Below, one piece after another: positions 62,273-64,000 of a DNA stretch of 64,000 nt (position 1 is the first letter of the stretch; each line of letters begins with the position of its first letter). The stretch lies in the NCBI GenBank assembly GCA_028697715.1, contig JAQVDS010000012.1, positions 1 to 64,000 of the forward strand, written 5' to 3'. Below the pieces are notes generated by a model. That model searched no databases. It was not told where the DNA came from and worked only from the letters and a program-made list of their open reading frames with translations. This stretch comes from Acidithiobacillus sp. GTDB lineage: Bacteria; Pseudomonadota; Gammaproteobacteria; Acidithiobacillales; Acidithiobacillaceae. Made by a program: the position numbers and the translations under genes.

Positions 62273-62284
62273 GGGTCCACTATA
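62273..62284 (-). repeat. IS right terminal inverted repeat
   Basis: Minus-strand TATAGTGGACCC, one mismatch to the left end. The following TTC (62285-62287) is the second copy of the target duplication. Confidence 0.85.
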
Positions 62285-62986
62285 TTCTTCCGTTCTTCTG
62301 GAGCCTGCGTTGTAAGAGTTTCTGTTAACCACATATCAAAATTTTTGCCAGAGACAGAACCAGTTTGATTCTTCATTCCTCGGAGTAAAACCGGGATATT
62401 ATGAAACGTATTTCCAGAACCAATTAGCAAGATGTTATGCTCGCGCAGTACGCGCAAAGCAGTTCCAGCCCGATAATGTAATTCCGGGTCCAGACTGTTA
62501 TGTAACGATAACTGTATGAACGGAATATCGGAAAAGGGAAAAGCAACCTTCATCGGGACGAAGACTCCATGGTCATAGCCCCGCGTTGTATCCAGCGCGG
62601 TGGGTAGCCCAGCGGATTTCAGAAGCTGTGATACTTCTGTTGCCAACTCCCGACTTCCTCTGGCCGACCACTGCAGTTGGTAGGTTTCCTCAGGGAATCC
62701 ATAATAATCGAAAATTAAACCGGGCGATGGATTTGCCTGCACGATAAATTGACTGGCTTCCCAATGGGCGGATACGACGATGACCGCATCAGGACGCTTG
62801 GGCAGCAACGTTTGGATACTCTCCAGAAACTGTCGATGCCTGTGCCAGGTGTCGGCTGGATCCCAGTCCATGAAAAAGCATGGCCCTGCGCCATGAGGAA
62901 TGTATAAGCTCGGTTGTTGCATGCGGCCACCAGCACTTGTCGAAAAAGATTTGTCAGGGGTGGCGATTGCTCACCCCTGACTATGC

Positions 62987-63619
62987 TTATTGTTTGATGC
63001 CTTCTACCTCGACCTTAATGGCGATGGAATTAGACAATCCCTCCGGGAGATAGGCGTCCATACCAAAATCCGAGCGGTGGATGGTGGTCGTCGCGACAAA
63101 GCCCGAGAGATAGCCGCCCCAGGGTTTGGGCAGGTAGGAGACGTTGCCAGCACCCAACTCGCGGACCTGAAAGACTACAGGCTTGGTGACGCCATGCAGG
63201 GAGAGGTTACCGTAGAGATCCCCAGTCTTCTTACCGGCAGGAACATACTTGCTGCTGACGAAAGTGATGTCGGGGTATTTCTTGACATCAAAGAACTCTT
63301 TGCTGCGCAAGTGCTGATCACGTAGAGCGAAGTCGGTATTGATACTGCCAGCAGGAATCGTAATTCTCACGCGATCCTTGGCGGGGTCTTGCGCGTCGAA
63401 GGTATAGGTGCCGGAGATCTGGTCAAAACGGCCAGTAAATTCCGTAATGCCCACATGACCGATGGTAAAGAGCACATTGGTGTGCTGGGGATCGATGCGG
63501 TAGCTACCGTCGGGATTGCCATTGAGGAAGCTATAGTGCTTCGCTGGTGCGGCAAGGGCCGGTCCTGCGACCAACACTGCAGCTGCTACCAAGGCGGTGG
63601 TTAGTTGTTTTGCAGACAT
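62987..63619 (-). CDS. YceI-family periplasmic lipid-binding protein
   Basis: 210 residues with a Sec signal peptide ('LVAAAVLVAGPALAAP'). 'YRIDPQHTNVLFTIGHVGITEFTG', 'INTDFALRDQHLRSKEFFDV' region, 'GNLSLHGVTKPVVF' and 'IHRSDFGMDAYLP' are YceI landmarks of a lipocalin-like barrel that binds isoprenoid chains. Between wrbA and ygiD on the same strand (15 and 64 bp gaps). Confidence 0.93.
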   Translation of the reverse strand: MSAKQLTTALVAAAVLVAGPALAAPAKHYSFLNGNPDGSYRIDPQHTNVLFTIGHVGITEFTGRFDQISGTYTFDAQDPAKDRVRITIPAGSINTDFALRDQHLRSKEFFDVKKYPDITFVSSKYVPAGKKTGDLYGNLSLHGVTKPVVFQVRELGAGNVSYLPKPWGGYLSGFVATTTIHRSDFGMDAYLPEGLSNSIAIKVEVEGIKQ

Positions 63620-63634
63620 GGAATTCCTCCGTAT

Positions 63635-64000
63635 TTACCCAAACAATTTCGTGCTGATTTCTGCCACATGCCGCCCTTGGAAGCGGGCAATGGCAAGCTC
63701 GTTGGCCGAGGGCATGCGGCTGCCGTCGCCCTTGGCCAGGGTGCTGGCGCCGTAGGGAGTGCCACCGCTTATTTCGTCCATAGTGAGGAGCTCGGGGCAA
63801 CTGTAGGGTACGCCAACGACGATCATCCCCTGGTGCAGCAGAAAGGTATGGAAGGAAGTGATGGTCGTCTCTTGGCCACCGTGCTGTGAAGCGGTACTGA
63901 CAAAGACGCCGCCGACCTTGCCCACCAAAGCCCCCCGTTGCCAAAGATTGCCCGTGCGGTCCAGAAAATTACGCATCTGCCCACTCATGTTGCCGAAGCG
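63635..64000 (-). CDS. wrbA: WrbA-type NAD(P)H:quinone oxidoreductase, C-terminal part
   Basis: 122 residues seen; the gene continues past the window edge. '[20 protein letters not shown]' and '[20 protein letters not shown]' are WrbA signatures of this flavodoxin-like FMN enzyme that makes two-electron quinone reductions, avoiding semiquinone stress. First visible gene of a wrbA-yceI-ygiD operon, a set that fits quinone and aromatic detoxification. Confidence 0.93.
   Translation of the reverse strand, partial: RFGNMSGQMRNFLDRTGNLWQRGALVGKVGGVFVSTASQHGGQETTITSFHTFLLHQGMIVVGVPYSCPELLTMDEISGGTPYGASTLAKGDGSRMPSANELAIARFQGRHVAEISTKLFG

Larger units (their letters stand above)
60955..62284 (-). 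mobile_element. IS3-family insertion sequence, 1330 bp
   Basis: Two overlapping transposase frames, 12-bp terminal inverted repeats with one mismatch, and a 3-bp target duplication TTC (60952-60954 and 62285-62287). Inserted in ygiD. The 3-bp duplication and orfA/orfB layout fit the IS3 family. Confidence 0.93.
60753..62922 (-). pseudogene. ygiD: DODA-type extradiol dioxygenase gene split by an IS element
   Basis: The 5' part (62922-62285) has metal ligands in 'IPHGAGP', 'VSAHWEA' and 'GYDHGVFVP' of YgiD/LigB-type ring-opening dioxygenases (4,5-DOPA dioxygenase). The 3' part (60951-60753) encodes 'RWADAPGAQYAQPREEHLAP' and the rest of the conserved end. Removing 60955-62284 plus one TTC copy joins them as 'ERKNALFRWADAP' in one frame of 278 codons. 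The interrupted form ends in IS sequence ('VDPGFETEV') and lacks the C-terminal His/Glu region, so it is presumably inactive. Third gene after wrbA and yceI. Confidence 0.9.

Noticed and set aside
60955-62284. Alternative IS ends with a TAT target duplication (60955-60957, 62281-62283)
   Set aside because: Excision with that duplication leaves ygiD out of frame; the TTC duplication restores the frame and extends the inverted repeats to 12 bp.

Overview
The window is a G+C-rich chromosomal segment with tightly packed, often overlapping genes and frequent GTG and TTG starts. Gene families and gene orders (lptE-holA-proA after leuS, glrK-qseG-glrR, mutY-yggX, LPS, TonB and murein-lipoprotein genes) point to a Gram-negative proteobacterium on the gamma side. 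From memory of protein flavour I lean to Acidithiobacillus or a close relative; that genus call is inference.

Layout. 0-4 kb: end of a thioredoxin-like gene, a globin plus 2Fe-2S reductase operon divergent from a Crp/Fnr regulator with an FNR-type box between them, then ppiB-lpxH. 4-10.5 kb: a TonB-dependent receptor with a perfect palindrome over its predicted promoter, an Lpp-like lipoprotein convergent with the type of L,D-transpeptidase that anchors such proteins, a FIST protein and nth. 10.6-16.7 kb: a beta-CASP metallo-hydrolase, glgA, an orphan Kdo-transferase-like C-domain, galU and DUF genes. 16.7-20.8 kb: a GlrK/QseG/GlrR two-component operon and, divergent from it, a gene behind a near-consensus sigma-54 promoter. 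20.8-28.6 kb: nadK-recN, HPr and enzyme I, an AsmA-like protein, mutY and yggX. 28.6-42.3 kb: a helical-repeat DUF1641-like protein, pepF-fumC, a DAHP synthase, a 1-Cys peroxiredoxin, metG, a kinase-like/HAD pair and pepP. 42.2-51 kb: a coaX-birA-proA-holA-lptE-leuS-yhbY block (read leftward), rlmE and tRNA-Arg(CCG).

51.0 to about 60.3 kb is a mobile island abutting tRNA-Arg(CCG). It carries four phased 11-bp repeats beside the tRNA, a repressor, an excisionase-like gene, a DUF3596-type tyrosine integrase, a 101-residue protein, an orphan TraI_2-like HD protein, and two very large recombinase-like proteins (892 and 1076 residues). No cargo gene is recognisable. The overlapping 892/1076 pair together with the HD protein is the best candidate here for an undescribed system.

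60.3-64 kb: a truncated recombinase remnant, then a wrbA-yceI-ygiD operon whose ygiD is split by a 1330-bp IS3-family element. Removing the element and one copy of the TTC duplication restores a 278-codon ygiD frame exactly.
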